From a virus: 64,000 bases of DNA. Below the pieces are notes generated by a model. It saw nothing but the letters and a program-made list of their open reading frames with translations. It did no database searches and was not told the DNA's origin. Location: the IMG/VR virus record IMGVR_UViG_3300034159_000051, positions 62,001-126,000 of that record; one strand, given 5' to 3'. Numbering within the stretch: the first letter of the stretch is position 1; each line of letters starts with the position of its first letter. Both the position numbers and the translations under genes were made by a program. Of the stretch, positions 8,123-16,454 are shown piece by piece.

Positions 8123-8520
8123 CGCCGCGCCGCCTGCTGTTGGATGAATGCGGTCTGCCGGCACTCTTCGCAAGCGTCGCTCGCATTCGCCGCGCTCAGA
8201 ATTGAGCTTGTGCGCCGCGTCTCATAGCGCCCGCAGACGCAGCGCACGACCCAGAGGGCGCCGCGGTTCGGCCGGCTCTTTCCCGTCGCGGAAAGGCCGG
8301 CCACAGTCAAGCGCCCGACGCTTCTGTTGATCAGGTTCGGCGTCGTCGAGTTCCTGGGGATCGGACGCATCGGAAGAGGGACGTCGGAATGTTGCTGGGT
8401 GATCTTCTTCTTGGATTCGAAGACTTCGTCGACTTGCGCCGTCACGCGCCCGGCTTTGGCGTCGAGCGGGGAAGAGGCAAAGATGCGATCGAACTGTGTG
8501 GTTCGTGGTCCTTTGGACAT
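8119..8520 (-). CDS. Zinc-ribbon-like hypothetical protein, 133 aa
   Basis: Start MSKGPRTTQFDRIF at 8520 with AAGGGATCAGCGTT upstream. The C-terminal half carries RCVCGRYETRR and later CEECRQ, giving CxC...CxxC that could hold zinc, a pattern seen in small phage DNA-binding proteins. Convergent with the membrane gene (4-bp overlap of the 3' ends). Confidence 0.75.
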   Translation of the reverse strand: MSKGPRTTQFDRIFASSPLDAKAGRVTAQVDEVFESKKKITQQHSDVPLPMRPIPRNSTTPNLINRSVGRLTVAGLSATGKSRPNRGALWVVRCVCGRYETRRTSSILSAANASDACEECRQTAFIQQQAARR

Positions 8521-8682
8521 AACGCTGATCCCTTGATCACACCCCTGAAAAAGAACAGGGCCGCCCAAGCAGCAGTTGCCAGCGGGCAGCCCTTTTCTAA
8601 AGGGATCAGAAGCCGGCCTCCATCCTCAGCGTCGCGTTAACGTCGCAAGTAGGAGAGGCTCTGATAGAGGGAATATAGCAGG
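8521..8682. other. Divergent intergenic region with orphan leader box
   Basis: No gene seen. A plus-strand AAAGGGATCAGAA box occurs at about 8606 without a following start codon, perhaps a relic of a lost gene. The opposite leader box for 8520 is at the left end. Confidence 0.4.
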
Positions 8683-9138
8683 ATGCTCCAAGGTTTACAA
8701 CCCCGCCTAACAGCCGCGCAATATCGCGCGCTGATCACGAAGAAGACCGCGGCGCCGAAGCGCTCCAAGGCCGGCGCGCGGCCGGACATCTCCCTGTCGA
8801 TCTATTTTCGATCGGCCTGGGAGGCTAATTTCGCTCGCTACCTGAATTTGCTGATGAAGATGGGCGTCGTTGAGAGCTGGGCGCATGAACCGGAAACTTT
8901 CTGGTTCGAGGGCATCAAGCGCGGCACCTGCAGCTACAAGCCGGATTTCAAAGTCTGGTATGTCGGCGACCCGAAGCCGGAATACGTCGAGATCAAGGGC
9001 CGCGTCCTGCCGACGGATAAGACAAAATGGAAGCGGATGGCGAAATATCACCCCGGCGTCCGGCTCGTGATCGTCGGCAAAAAAGAGTATGCCTGGATCA
9101 GGGCAAAGTGGGCCGGGGCGATCCCGGCATGGGAGTAA
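8683..9138 (+). CDS. DUF1064-like PD-(D/E)XK nuclease
   Basis: 151 aa. RSAWEANFARYLNLLMKMG is followed by a Tyr-Lys-Pro-Asp-Phe block (CSYKPDFKVWYVG) and EYVEIKGRV, the E...D...ExK arrangement of small phage nucleases of the DUF1064 group. These may act as junction or structure-specific nucleases in phage DNA metabolism. The start ATG 8683 follows a GAGGGAATATAGCAG stretch. Confidence 0.8.
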   Translation: MLQGLQPRLTAAQYRALITKKTAAPKRSKAGARPDISLSIYFRSAWEANFARYLNLLMKMGVVESWAHEPETFWFEGIKRGTCSYKPDFKVWYVGDPKPEYVEIKGRVLPTDKTKWKRMAKYHPGVRLVIVGKKEYAWIRAKWAGAIPAWE

Positions 9139-9141
9139 GGT

Positions 9142-9360
9142 ATGACGCAGAAATTCAAAGATGCAACCACGGCAAGAAAGTACGTGAATGATTTCAAGCA
9201 CATTCTCGGGCGCGATGTGTCTTTCGTCGAGACCTCTATGCATAGAACCATCCATTTCGACACAATGACCGACGAGGACGCCATCTGGGTCGCAGAGCAG
9301 CTCCGCGAAATAGAGCTTGAGGCGGCGCAGCGATCACGCGGCAGAAGAGGCGCAAATTAA
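9142..9360 (+). CDS. Hypothetical protein, 72 aa
   Basis: Starts MTQKFKDATTARKYVNDFKH three bases after the nuclease stop, with GGAGTAAGGT at the start. Charged, helical. Likely co-transcribed with the nuclease. Not recognised. Confidence 0.7.
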   Translation: MTQKFKDATTARKYVNDFKHILGRDVSFVETSMHRTIHFDTMTDEDAIWVAEQLREIELEAAQRSRGRRGAN

Positions 9361-9427
9361 TTTTTTAGGCAAATGTAAGCAGAAGCGAGCAAAAGCGAGC
9401 AGCCGGAGCGCCGCCCCGGAAATTGGT

Positions 9428-9468
9428 TTGACACTCAATTTTGTTGAGCGCCAGAATTTGGCGTTCAA
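9428..9468 (+). promoter_or_regulatory. Promoter with overlapping palindromic operator for the Rha gene
   Basis: TTGACA at 9428-9433 and CAGAAT at 9452-9457 (18-bp spacing) make a plausible promoter. The imperfect palindrome TTGAGCGCCA-N5-TGGCGTTCAA at 9444-9468 covers the -10. It matches the 3290-3315 palindrome in nine of ten positions on one arm. A repressor bound here would block the Rha gene. Confidence 0.55.
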
Positions 9469-9487
9469 ACCGCCCGGAGCCAAATCG

Positions 9488-10351
9488 ATGACCCTTCCCG
9501 CCGAGATCGTAGTAGTTCGCGACGGCACCCCTATGGTGTCAACTTTACAAATCGCTGAGCTTTACGAAAAAGAACATAAAAACGTACTTTCAGCCATAAA
9601 AAACCTGCAAGTCTCTGATTCTTTTAGAGAACTTAACTTTAAGCTCTCTGATTACAGCGTGGATGGCCAAGTGAGGCGTTACCCTATGTTTTGGGTAACC
9701 AGAGACGGGTTCTGGCGCCTATCGATGGCGTTCAGTCAGACACCCAAAGCGGCGGATGTATGCGAAGGCATTATCGAGGCGCTAAACTGGGCTGAGAAGC
9801 AGATCCTTAAGGGCAAGGGATCTGTCCTTATCACCGATATGGATGCCGAACAGCTTTTCCAGCTCGCAGCGGAGCGCGCCCGGAAAGAGCGGATCGAGCG
9901 AGATCAGGCGATCGCCAATGAAAAGGCGACCATTGAGGAAACGAGAAAACTCATAACCCAAGAACGTGGCCACCAGGAAAGGACCAACCAGCAATGGAGG
10001 GATGAACTAACCAAGCTGGGAAAAAAAGCTCTTTACCTAGCGAACAATCTGGCGAAGTCAGCTCAGCAAGAGCAGTTCGACCTGACGGTCATCCAGGGCG
10101 GGAAAAAACTTGGAAATGTGTGTGAGTGGTTCGGCGAAGAAATGACCCCAAGCACTAAGCCGGGCTTCACCCTCAGTCGAGACAAAACATATATGCAATA
10201 TTTAGCTTGGTGCGAAAGCAAAAATAGAAAACATGTTAATTTGAATGAATTTATAGCCACCCTTGTGAGGGAGCTTGGGGTCGGGTTCAATTCGACCTCT
10301 GGAGTCTTTATCGGCATTGCCCCAAAAAGCGATAATTCCAAAACTGGGTAG
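9488..10351 (+). CDS. Rha-family phage regulatory protein
   Basis: 287 aa. Start MTLPAEIVVVRDGTPMVST at 9488 with CCCGGAG upstream. The N-terminal domain has STLQIAELYEKEHKNVLSAI, FRELNF, then MFWVTRDGFWRLSMAF: the pRha pattern (target recognition, then a RDGF block). The C-terminal half is helical and polar, followed by GGKKLGNVCEWFGEEMTP and a small domain probably for ligand or antirepressor function. Rha proteins are phage regulators first noted in lambdoid phage; the exact target is unknown. Confidence 0.85.
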   Translation: MTLPAEIVVVRDGTPMVSTLQIAELYEKEHKNVLSAIKNLQVSDSFRELNFKLSDYSVDGQVRRYPMFWVTRDGFWRLSMAFSQTPKAADVCEGIIEALNWAEKQILKGKGSVLITDMDAEQLFQLAAERARKERIERDQAIANEKATIEETRKLITQERGHQERTNQQWRDELTKLGKKALYLANNLAKSAQQEQFDLTVIQGGKKLGNVCEWFGEEMTPSTKPGFTLSRDKTYMQYLAWCESKNRKHVNLNEFIATLVRELGVGFNSTSGVFIGIAPKSDNSKTG

Positions 10352-10500
10352 CAGTTCGCCTTGACGAACGAGGTCCGGTTTCATAATTTACAATTCCTGT
10401 GAGGCTCATCCGTGGTGCCACGCCAAGCAATCACGCAGCAGCAAGTTTCCTGACGCTCATCTACGGCGCCACAACGCCGAAAAACGACGATGCTGAAAAC

Positions 10501-10528
10501 AAAAAGGCCAGCCTCTGCTGGTCTTTTT
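10501..10528 (+). terminator. Rho-independent terminator
   Basis: GGCCAGC/GCTGGTC stem (one G.T pair) with a CTCT loop followed by TTTTT and preceded by AAAAA. It closes the Rha transcript before the next HTH gene and can work in both directions. Confidence 0.85.
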
Positions 10529-10643
10529 GCGTTTCTGGGCCTTGTTCCCGCACAGCTTGCCCACCGGCGCGGAAAGTCTCTTGCCAAAGCAAATGGAAAT
10601 AGCTTATAAAGGCTGCAAAAGCCAGCAGGAGAGCACACGGGTT

Positions 10644-10838
10644 ATGGAATATCTTCCTTCGCAAGAAGCCGCCAGGAAGCTCGGCGTTTCCGATCAAACG
10701 CTTCGAAATTGGGCTAAAGCGGGAAAGATTGATTTCATTCGGACAGCCGGGAACCAGCGCCGGTACAATGTCGAGTCCATCATGAGAGAAGCGCGAGAGC
10801 GCGCGGCTGAGGATTGCAGAGGCAGGGATCAGGCATAA
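10644..10838 (+). CDS. MerR/excisionase-type HTH protein, 64 aa
   Basis: Start MEYLPSQEAARKLGVSDQTL at 10644 with AGGAG 11 bases upstream; earlier in-frame starts have weaker sites. The helix-turn-helix (EAARKLGVSDQTLRNWAKAG, then AGNQRRYN) is the winged helix found at the N-terminus of IS607-type resolvases and in phage excisionase-like regulators. It stands alone here, between a terminator and the replication block. Confidence 0.85.
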   Translation: MEYLPSQEAARKLGVSDQTLRNWAKAGKIDFIRTAGNQRRYNVESIMREARERAAEDCRGRDQA

Positions 10839-10842
10839 GAAA

Positions 10843-10871
10843 AAGGACGGAGCCGCCACAGCACCGTCCTT
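10843..10871 (+). terminator. Hairpin downstream of HTH gene
   Basis: Perfect eight-base stem AAGGACGG/CCGTCCTT with a 13-base loop, four bases after the HTH stop codon. It lacks a strong T-run, so terminator or mRNA-stability element. Confidence 0.5.
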
Positions 10872-11172
10872 GAATTAGAAAACCCAACGGAACCCGACCA
10901 GGAAATCCAAGGGCACCTCACGAGGTCAATCGCTTAACCGGCTCGCGCCGATCACGAGGTCATGCCTCCATGAAGAAAGGCACTGTCATGATATATACAG
11001 GTGCTAGTCGCAGCCGTCAATTCCTTGAAGGAATTTCGGCATGATGCGCAGCGAAAATTCCCATCACGATGTCGATGATTTTCAGCAGCCGCGGGCCGTA
11101 GACGCCGAGCGGGATGATGTTCCTTGCGTCTCTTCTTCCTTTCGAGAGCAACACGATTTTGGAGGCGCCCCC
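10872..11172. other. Leader region of the replication genes with direct repeat
   Basis: About 300 bp without a convincing gene. It contains the ten-base direct repeat CACGAGGTCA at 10919-10928 and 10953-10962, the palindrome TTCCTTGAAGGAA at about 11020, and GTGCTAGT at about 11001, which is like half of the ssb/RHH operator. It could hold an operator or origin elements for the initiator gene that follows. Confidence 0.4.
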
Positions 11173-12522
11173 GTGACCACAGAAACGCCGGTGGTCGGCG
11201 ACCGCAATGCGTCTGAAGGGTGGATCAATGCCCACCGCGCCATGCGCAAGAACCCTACCGTTGGGTTCCTGAATGAGGATGGCTCCCGCAGGCGAAACGC
11301 AAAAAAAACGTGCGAGGGAATGGCGTGGTTAGACCTTTGCATGGAGGCCGGCTGGAAACCACAAACTTACAATAATAAAGGAAGAATGATCACCCTTTTG
11401 CGCGGCCAGTTTGTTGGCGCTCGCGCATGGTTGGCCGCCCGATGGGGATGGACCGAAGATGAGGTGAAATGGTTTCTTAAAAAACTTGTTCGAGACGAAA
11501 TGATCACGCTCGGATCTGGCGATCGTGCCGAAGAATCGCACCAGGATCACACCGGAACTGCGCCCAATCAAACAGACAAGAGCGCCCAATCAAACACCAA
11601 AAAGAGGGCTCACTTCGCAAACGTCATAACCGTCTGTAATTACAACATTTATCAGACGGCAAAAGAGCTTGAAACGCTCCTTTCCAGGCACCCAACACCC
11701 AATCAAGCGCCCAATCGAAACGATACGAGCGCCCATCCAGCGCCCATCCAGCGCCCACATATAGAAGAAGGAAATAAGGAAAAAAAAGAAGAGAGAGAGA
11801 GAGAGGATATCGGCGAACAGCGCGAAGTCGCGCCGCCGCCCCCACCGGTGGAAGCGCTCGCTCCGGTTCGGATGAACTGCACGGCGATCATCGCGCCCGG
11901 GTTCTCGATCCCCTACTCATCGATCGCCGCCGCGGCGACATCGACCGGCCTCGATCCGGATCGAGCGAAGGAGCTTGCGTTCTCGATCGCCGAGGAATGG
12001 CACGAAAACGGGAGAACGCCGCGGTCCCCCTCTGGAATGCTCCTGACCGCGTTCAAGAAGCACGTTGAGGCCGGGAAGCCGAAAGAGGACGAGCCGGTGC
12101 TCTTCGATCTCGGGCCGCCCGACGTGCGGCCGAAGCGCGTCACAAAGGCGGGCGTCCGGCTCGACGCGGATTTCGTTCTGCCGGAGAGTTGGCGCGCCTG
12201 GGCGAAGCAGGAGCACGCCCTTCAGGACGGCCAGATTGACGCCGAGGTCAAAAAATTCGTGCGTTGGTGGACGGGAGCGGACGCCAAGAACGCGGCCAAA
12301 AAAGACTGGAAACGCACCTGGGAAAATTGGGTGGACCGATCCGTAAGCTCCGGGCGGATCGCAAAGGCGGTTGCGACGCCGCAGCAACAGCAAGTCTTCA
12401 ATCCGCTCCCGTATCAGGAATCGAACTGCTCAGATGTTGTTTGGCAGAAGAGACTCAAGCAGTTTCTCGAAAAAGGCGCCTGCACGCTTGAGCAGGCTGT
12501 CGCTCGCGGGTTCCGGCCATGA
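11173..12522 (+). CDS. Phage replication initiator (DUF1376/O-like)
   Basis: 449 aa from GTG 11173, which has GGAGGCG upstream; the frame is open to 11041 but without a site. N-terminal winged-helix part: LLRGQFVGARAWLAARWGWT and VKWFLKKLVRDEMI, then HFANVITVCNYNIYQ, the usual layout of alphaproteobacterial phage replication initiators. A low-complexity linker (NQAPN, PAPIQRP, EEREREDI) joins a C-terminal part with SWRAWAKQEH and WENWVDRSV. It probably recognises the origin and loads the helicase encoded just downstream. Confidence 0.82.
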   Translation: MTTETPVVGDRNASEGWINAHRAMRKNPTVGFLNEDGSRRRNAKKTCEGMAWLDLCMEAGWKPQTYNNKGRMITLLRGQFVGARAWLAARWGWTEDEVKWFLKKLVRDEMITLGSGDRAEESHQDHTGTAPNQTDKSAQSNTKKRAHFANVITVCNYNIYQTAKELETLLSRHPTPNQAPNRNDTSAHPAPIQRPHIEEGNKEKKEEREREDIGEQREVAPPPPPVEALAPVRMNCTAIIAPGFSIPYSSIAAAATSTGLDPDRAKELAFSIAEEWHENGRTPRSPSGMLLTAFKKHVEAGKPKEDEPVLFDLGPPDVRPKRVTKAGVRLDADFVLPESWRAWAKQEHALQDGQIDAEVKKFVRWWTGADAKNAAKKDWKRTWENWVDRSVSSGRIAKAVATPQQQQVFNPLPYQESNCSDVVWQKRLKQFLEKGACTLEQAVARGFRP

Positions 12523-12992
12523 AAAGCGCTTACGATCTTTGCTCGGAAGAAGGATTTCGCCTCAAAAGTTACAGCTACGGAAAGCAATACACCACCTGCC
12601 CGAAATGCTCAGCCTCTCGGCACGGTTCGAACCGGAAGGCGAAATGCCTGGGCGTCAAAATCGACGAGCTTGGCATAAAGTGGGCCTGCCATCATTGCCA
12701 GGACCACGGCTACAGATTTTACGACGAAGGGGATCAGAATGCAGGAAACAGAGGCCTTTTCCCAACGTGGGTTAGACGCGGAAGTGGCTTCGGACCTCGG
12801 CGCGACATTCGAGAGCGGGAGGTTCGTGTTTGCGTACAAGAGCCACGGCAAGCCTACATTTCGAAAGATCAGGAGGCCCGGCAAGGAGTTCCACATCGAG
12901 CCGAGCGGGGCTCCTCTGCATTTTTGGAACATCGACAGCGTTCGGAAGCTTGGGTCGAAACCGAAGCATCCTCTCGTAATCACCGAAGGTGA
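12519..12992 (+). CDS. Zinc-binding primase N-terminal domain, overlapping the helicase gene
   Basis: Starts MKSAYDLCSEEGFRLKSY overlapping the initiator stop (ATGA). The first 70 residues carry CPKCSASR and CHHCQDHG, a four-cysteine zinc finger like that at the front of T7 gp4. From about 12739 the frame is a shadow of the helicase gene (254-bp out-of-frame overlap), so the meaningful product is the first 70-75 codons. Either the domain is made as a separate protein with a nonsense tail, a +1 frameshift near GAAGGGGATC fuses it to the helicase, or a base change separated the two. Confidence 0.7.
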   Translation: MKSAYDLCSEEGFRLKSYSYGKQYTTCPKCSASRHGSNRKAKCLGVKIDELGIKWACHHCQDHGYRFYDEGDQNAGNRGLFPTWVRRGSGFGPRRDIREREVRVCVQEPRQAYISKDQEARQGVPHRAERGSSAFLEHRQRSEAWVETEASSRNHRR

Positions 12993-14157
12993 GTTCGACA
13001 CCTGCGCCATCAAGCAATCCTGCAATGGGGTCTATGTCCTCAGTGTCCCGAACGGGGCCAACGGCCAGCAATCGGCTGGCGCCATCTACCCGAACAAGGA
13101 CACCGGGTTCAAGTATCTTTGGGATGAAAACGGCCGGCTGATCCACGAGATCGACCAGTTTGACAAGATCATCTTGGCCACCGATGGCGACGAAAAGGGG
13201 ATCCTGCTCCGGCAAGAGCTTTCCATCCGCATCGGACCCGGCCGCTGTTGGTATGTTCTCTATCCGGAGGGCTACAAAGACCCGAACGACATCCTTCTGA
13301 AATGGGGGGAAAGGGGCGTCGCCCGGCTGATCGATATTGCGCGTCCGATCCGGCCGGGCCATCTGCTCAAACCGAGCGAGCTTCCAAACACAGGCCCTAT
13401 CACCACCTATTCGACGGGTTGGGCCGGGCTTGATCCGCTTATGATGGTTACTCGCCCTGAACTTATGGTTGTGACCGGCGTTCCAGGCCACGGGAAAACG
13501 CTATGGGCTCGCCTGCTCTCGTGCCATTTGGCGCTCGCGCATGGTTGGCGCACGGCCTTCCTGAACCCAGAAGACCCCCATGAGCGCCTTGTTCGGGACA
13601 TCAGGAGATTCGCAGACGGGAAACTCGCCGAACTGCAGGAGAAGGGCTGGAAAAGCGCCTCCGACTGGATCGATCATCATTTTCGCATCTCAAACCCCCC
13701 GATCGACGAGCGCATCACGATGCCGTTCGTCTTCAACGAGATGGAGACATCTGCGTTCCAGCATGATTGTCAGGTGTTCGTCACCGACCCTTGGTCCGCC
13801 ATTTCTCACAACAGGGGAAACAGGACGGACACCGAATATACAGAGGATATTTTAGAGGATATAAAGGCCAAAGGACGAAGACTTAACCTTCTAAATAATA
13901 TCATCGCTCATCCAAGGAAAATCGACGAAGGCGTAAAGCCGGATCTCAACACGATCAACGGCAGCTCCCATTGGAGAAACAAGGTCGACCATGGCGTCTC
14001 TGTCTATCGCTCGACGCCTGACGACGATTTTGTCCAGGTTTGTCTCAGGAAGTGCAAGGATCACGAAACGATGGGCGTTCCGGGCACGGCCTGGATGACT
14101 TACAAACGGGAGACCGGAGACTACACCGTAGACGACATAAACAAGACAGATAAATAA
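12739..14157 (+). CDS. Twinkle/T7 gp4-like TOPRIM primase-helicase
   Basis: 472 aa. Its own ATG 12739 follows GAAGGGGATCAGA, the standard leader box of this genome. TOPRIM: PLVITEGEFDTCAI (about residue 80) and ILATDGDEKG (about 135-145). RecA-like helicase: Walker A GVPGHGKT (about 245), Walker B-like QVFVTDPWSAI (about 345), then a C-terminal ATPase core. Such proteins unwind the fork and may prime. The zinc finger is encoded in another frame upstream (see 12519), so this form resembles the short T7 gp4 lacking the finger. Confidence 0.9.
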   Translation: MQETEAFSQRGLDAEVASDLGATFESGRFVFAYKSHGKPTFRKIRRPGKEFHIEPSGAPLHFWNIDSVRKLGSKPKHPLVITEGEFDTCAIKQSCNGVYVLSVPNGANGQQSAGAIYPNKDTGFKYLWDENGRLIHEIDQFDKIILATDGDEKGILLRQELSIRIGPGRCWYVLYPEGYKDPNDILLKWGERGVARLIDIARPIRPGHLLKPSELPNTGPITTYSTGWAGLDPLMMVTRPELMVVTGVPGHGKTLWARLLSCHLALAHGWRTAFLNPEDPHERLVRDIRRFADGKLAELQEKGWKSASDWIDHHFRISNPPIDERITMPFVFNEMETSAFQHDCQVFVTDPWSAISHNRGNRTDTEYTEDILEDIKAKGRRLNLLNNIIAHPRKIDEGVKPDLNTINGSSHWRNKVDHGVSVYRSTPDDDFVQVCLRKCKDHETMGVPGTAWMTYKRETGDYTVDDINKTDK

Positions 14158-14168
14158 AGGGATCAGAT

Positions 14169-14519
14169 ATGAAACACCGTAACCACAAAGACCGCTGGCG
14201 TCACGATGACGCCGACGAAAACGAAGGCTACGAATCCGGCCCAGATTGGAGAAAGGCGCAAGCCGACGAGCTGGGCCGGATGAACGGCGCCGCCGGGCAC
14301 ATTGACGCGATCCCCGCGGCGCCCAAGGAAAGGCCCACCTTTACGACGCCGCCCGGGCCAGCGTTGGACATGATCAACGTCATTGCCGAGGATTTGACCG
14401 CAACGCTGCAGCGCTCCGACGCGCTAGAGAGGCGAAGCCAGATCGCCTTGTGGCTGATCTTCGTCGGCGTAGCCTCGGGCGCTGCGATCGGCTTTTATCT
14501 GGGGCTTATCAGCAAATGA
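14169..14519 (+). CDS. Tail-anchored membrane protein, 116 aa
   Basis: ATG 14169 after AAAGGGATCAGAT. Charged N-terminal 80 residues, then one C-terminal membrane helix (IALWLIFVGVASGAAIGFYL). Four-base overlap with the methyltransferase gene. Function unknown. Confidence 0.75.
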   Translation: MKHRNHKDRWRHDDADENEGYESGPDWRKAQADELGRMNGAAGHIDAIPAAPKERPTFTTPPGPALDMINVIAEDLTATLQRSDALERRSQIALWLIFVGVASGAAIGFYLGLISK

Positions 14520-15112
14520 GCCAAGTTTCCTCTGGTTATGAGCGCAAGGAGCACGACCTCTACCCGACGCCGGCGTGGGTGACGGAGGTTCTGATTGCGC
14601 ATATTGAGCGCTCTTGCGAGCTGCGGTATGGCGGCGTTCATGAATGCGCAGCAGGCGAAGGCATGATGGCCGACGTCCTCGACGCGGTCCCAGGCATGCG
14701 ACCGACTTATCGGAGCGACATCCGGCATTGCGCGGGCCTTGATTTAGTTGGGGATTTTTTGACGCTCGATCGCTCCCCGCGGCCGAACATCATCACAAAC
14801 CCGCCCTTCGGCCAGCGTGGCGCTCTGGCCGAGCAATTCATTGAGCACGCCTTGCGTTTGACCGAGGACTCCGTGGGAATGGTCGCTATGCTGCTTCGGG
14901 TCGATTTCGATAGCGCCAAGACACGGCGCCACCTTTTCGGAGACAACCCGGCTTGGTCCAAAAAACTCGTGCTCACCTCGCGCATCAAATGGTTTGACAT
15001 GCCACCGGAGCCCGGGAAGAAAAAAGCCGGGCCGAGCGAAAATCACGCGTGGTATATCTGGGATTGGAAGCACGAGGGGCCGGCTACGATCGCCTATGGG
15101 GGTCGCTCATGA
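14516..15112 (+). CDS. DNA N6-adenine methyltransferase
   Basis: 198 aa. ATG 14516 overlaps the previous stop. Motif IV NPPF (TNPPFGQRGALAEQF) at about residue 95 and an AdoMet-type HECAAGEGMMADVL at about 43 identify a beta-type amino methyltransferase. No specificity domain, so probably an orphan protective methylase. A second NPPF protein is encoded at 49629-51170. Confidence 0.85.
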   Translation: MSQVSSGYERKEHDLYPTPAWVTEVLIAHIERSCELRYGGVHECAAGEGMMADVLDAVPGMRPTYRSDIRHCAGLDLVGDFLTLDRSPRPNIITNPPFGQRGALAEQFIEHALRLTEDSVGMVAMLLRVDFDSAKTRRHLFGDNPAWSKKLVLTSRIKWFDMPPEPGKKKAGPSENHAWYIWDWKHEGPATIAYGGRS

Positions 15113-15318
15113 GCGACAATCCAAAATTCGAGACGTGGTGCTGCTTGGCCAAAAGCGCGATCACGATGGACGGCAAACCGCTCCCGTTGGTGACGGAGCT
15201 GCTCTACAAGGTCTGCAACGACGACCCAAAAAAGTTCGATCGCGCTCTGGCTATGCTTCGCGCGGCGTTTGAGGCCGGGGAAAAAGCGGCCGCACCGGTC
15301 AAGGAAGGCCAGTCATGA
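15109..15318 (+). CDS. Hypothetical protein, 69 aa
   Basis: MSDNPKFETWCCLAKSAITM; ATGA overlaps on both sides place it inside the methyltransferase operon. Helical. Not recognised. Confidence 0.7.
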   Translation: MSDNPKFETWCCLAKSAITMDGKPLPLVTELLYKVCNDDPKKFDRALAMLRAAFEAGEKAAAPVKEGQS

Positions 15319-15878
15319 GCGAAGGAATCGAAGCGGCTGTCATCCAGGAAGAACTCGCGAAAAAAATCGGGCGGCTCTGGATGCAAGTGAAGCCGTCGCC
15401 AGACGCGCAAAAGATCAGGGCGCGGCTCTCTACGGCCTTCGATGGCGAAGAGTCAAAGGACGGATGGCTCGGAGACAACCTTCCGGATCATGTATGGAGC
15501 CTTGTCGATATCGCAGTTCAGGCTGGAATCGGCCACGCTAACGCGGAGGCTCCGTGGCTCGCATGCGAGAAATGCGGTGAGGAGCACGAGCCGAACATCG
15601 CGGAGATTTTTAAAACGCACGTTTCCCGAATCTACGAACAGGCGGCGGAGGCCGAACGCAGGGCTTCTGCGGCCGAGTGCAGAATCGCAGAGCTGGAGGC
15701 GGCCGGGAGGGCTCTTTACGATCACGCCGTCGATGTCCGCATCCACCAGGACGGATTTTACTATGCGTGGTGGAATAAGTTTTCGCCAGACAGCCGGGAA
15801 AGGCTGAAAACCCTTCGGATCGGGCTTATGGCTGCGTGCGCAAAATGGCGCGCCGCCATGAAAGGCAGGAAAGCATGA
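15315..15878 (+). CDS. Hypothetical protein with CxxC and coiled coil, 187 aa
   Basis: N-terminal helical part, a CEKCGEEHEP knuckle at about residue 80, a coiled coil (AAEAERRASAAECRIAELEA) and a C-terminal YYAWWNKFSPDSRERL block. Coupled to its neighbours by ATGA overlaps. Function unknown. Confidence 0.7.
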   Translation: MSEGIEAAVIQEELAKKIGRLWMQVKPSPDAQKIRARLSTAFDGEESKDGWLGDNLPDHVWSLVDIAVQAGIGHANAEAPWLACEKCGEEHEPNIAEIFKTHVSRIYEQAAEAERRASAAECRIAELEAAGRALYDHAVDVRIHQDGFYYAWWNKFSPDSRERLKTLRIGLMAACAKWRAAMKGRKA

Positions 15879-16387
15879 CGGTTTTCAGCGGACGAACCCT
15901 CCGAAAGGCCGGTATTTTCGAACCATTCTCAGAGCGAAGGCTGGACAGAGCGTCGGGCATGACCGCCGGCCTGTCGCTATGCGGGTACGATATCTGCATA
16001 GACGGAGACACGACGGTTTATCCTGGATTCACAGTCCTTGCGGGATCGCGCGAGCGCTTCGCCATCCCGAAACAGGCGATGATCGTCATTTGCGACAAGA
16101 GCACCTTGGTAAGAGAGGGCATTTTCGTCAAAAACACGGTGGCGGAGCCTGGGTGGTCCGGTTGGTTGACGCTGGAGCTTTCCTACGCTCCGCTCATCCA
16201 TCCCAATGATGGATTCTTTAGGGTTCTCGGTAAGCGTCTCCTTTTGGCGACCGGTTTTTATCCGCCGTACATCTTGAAGGCGGGAACGCCGATCGCCCAG
16301 GTGATCGCTCACGAAATCGACCTTCCGACGGAAGGCTATTGCGGCAAATACCAGGACCAAAAGCGCGGCCCGCAGCCGGCGCGCTAG
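15875..16387 (+). CDS. dCTP deaminase/dUTPase-family protein
   Basis: 170 aa, ATG 15875 overlapping the previous stop. GYDICID, then ICDKSTLVREGIFV and AEPGWSGWLTLEL match the trimeric dCTP-deaminase/dUTPase fold (active-site Ser/Arg block and the Gly-rich sheet). These enzymes adjust dUTP/dCTP pools; deaminase versus pyrophosphatase cannot be told from this alone. Confidence 0.85.
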   Translation: MTVFSGRTLRKAGIFEPFSERRLDRASGMTAGLSLCGYDICIDGDTTVYPGFTVLAGSRERFAIPKQAMIVICDKSTLVREGIFVKNTVAEPGWSGWLTLELSYAPLIHPNDGFFRVLGKRLLLATGFYPPYILKAGTPIAQVIAHEIDLPTEGYCGKYQDQKRGPQPAR

Positions 16388-16398
16388 ACCGCGGCTGT

Positions 16399-16427
16399 TT
16401 GCCTTTCCTCGGAAAATCGTCTATATT
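16399..16427 (+). promoter_or_regulatory. Promoter TTGCCT-N17-TATATT
   Basis: Best plus-strand example of the shared promoter: TTGCCT at 16399, 17-bp spacer, TATATT at 16422. The AAGGGATCAG box and TTG start of the GapR-like gene follow within 30 bp. Confidence 0.75.
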
Positions 16428-16454
16428 CAAACCCATAAACAAGGGATCAGAACA

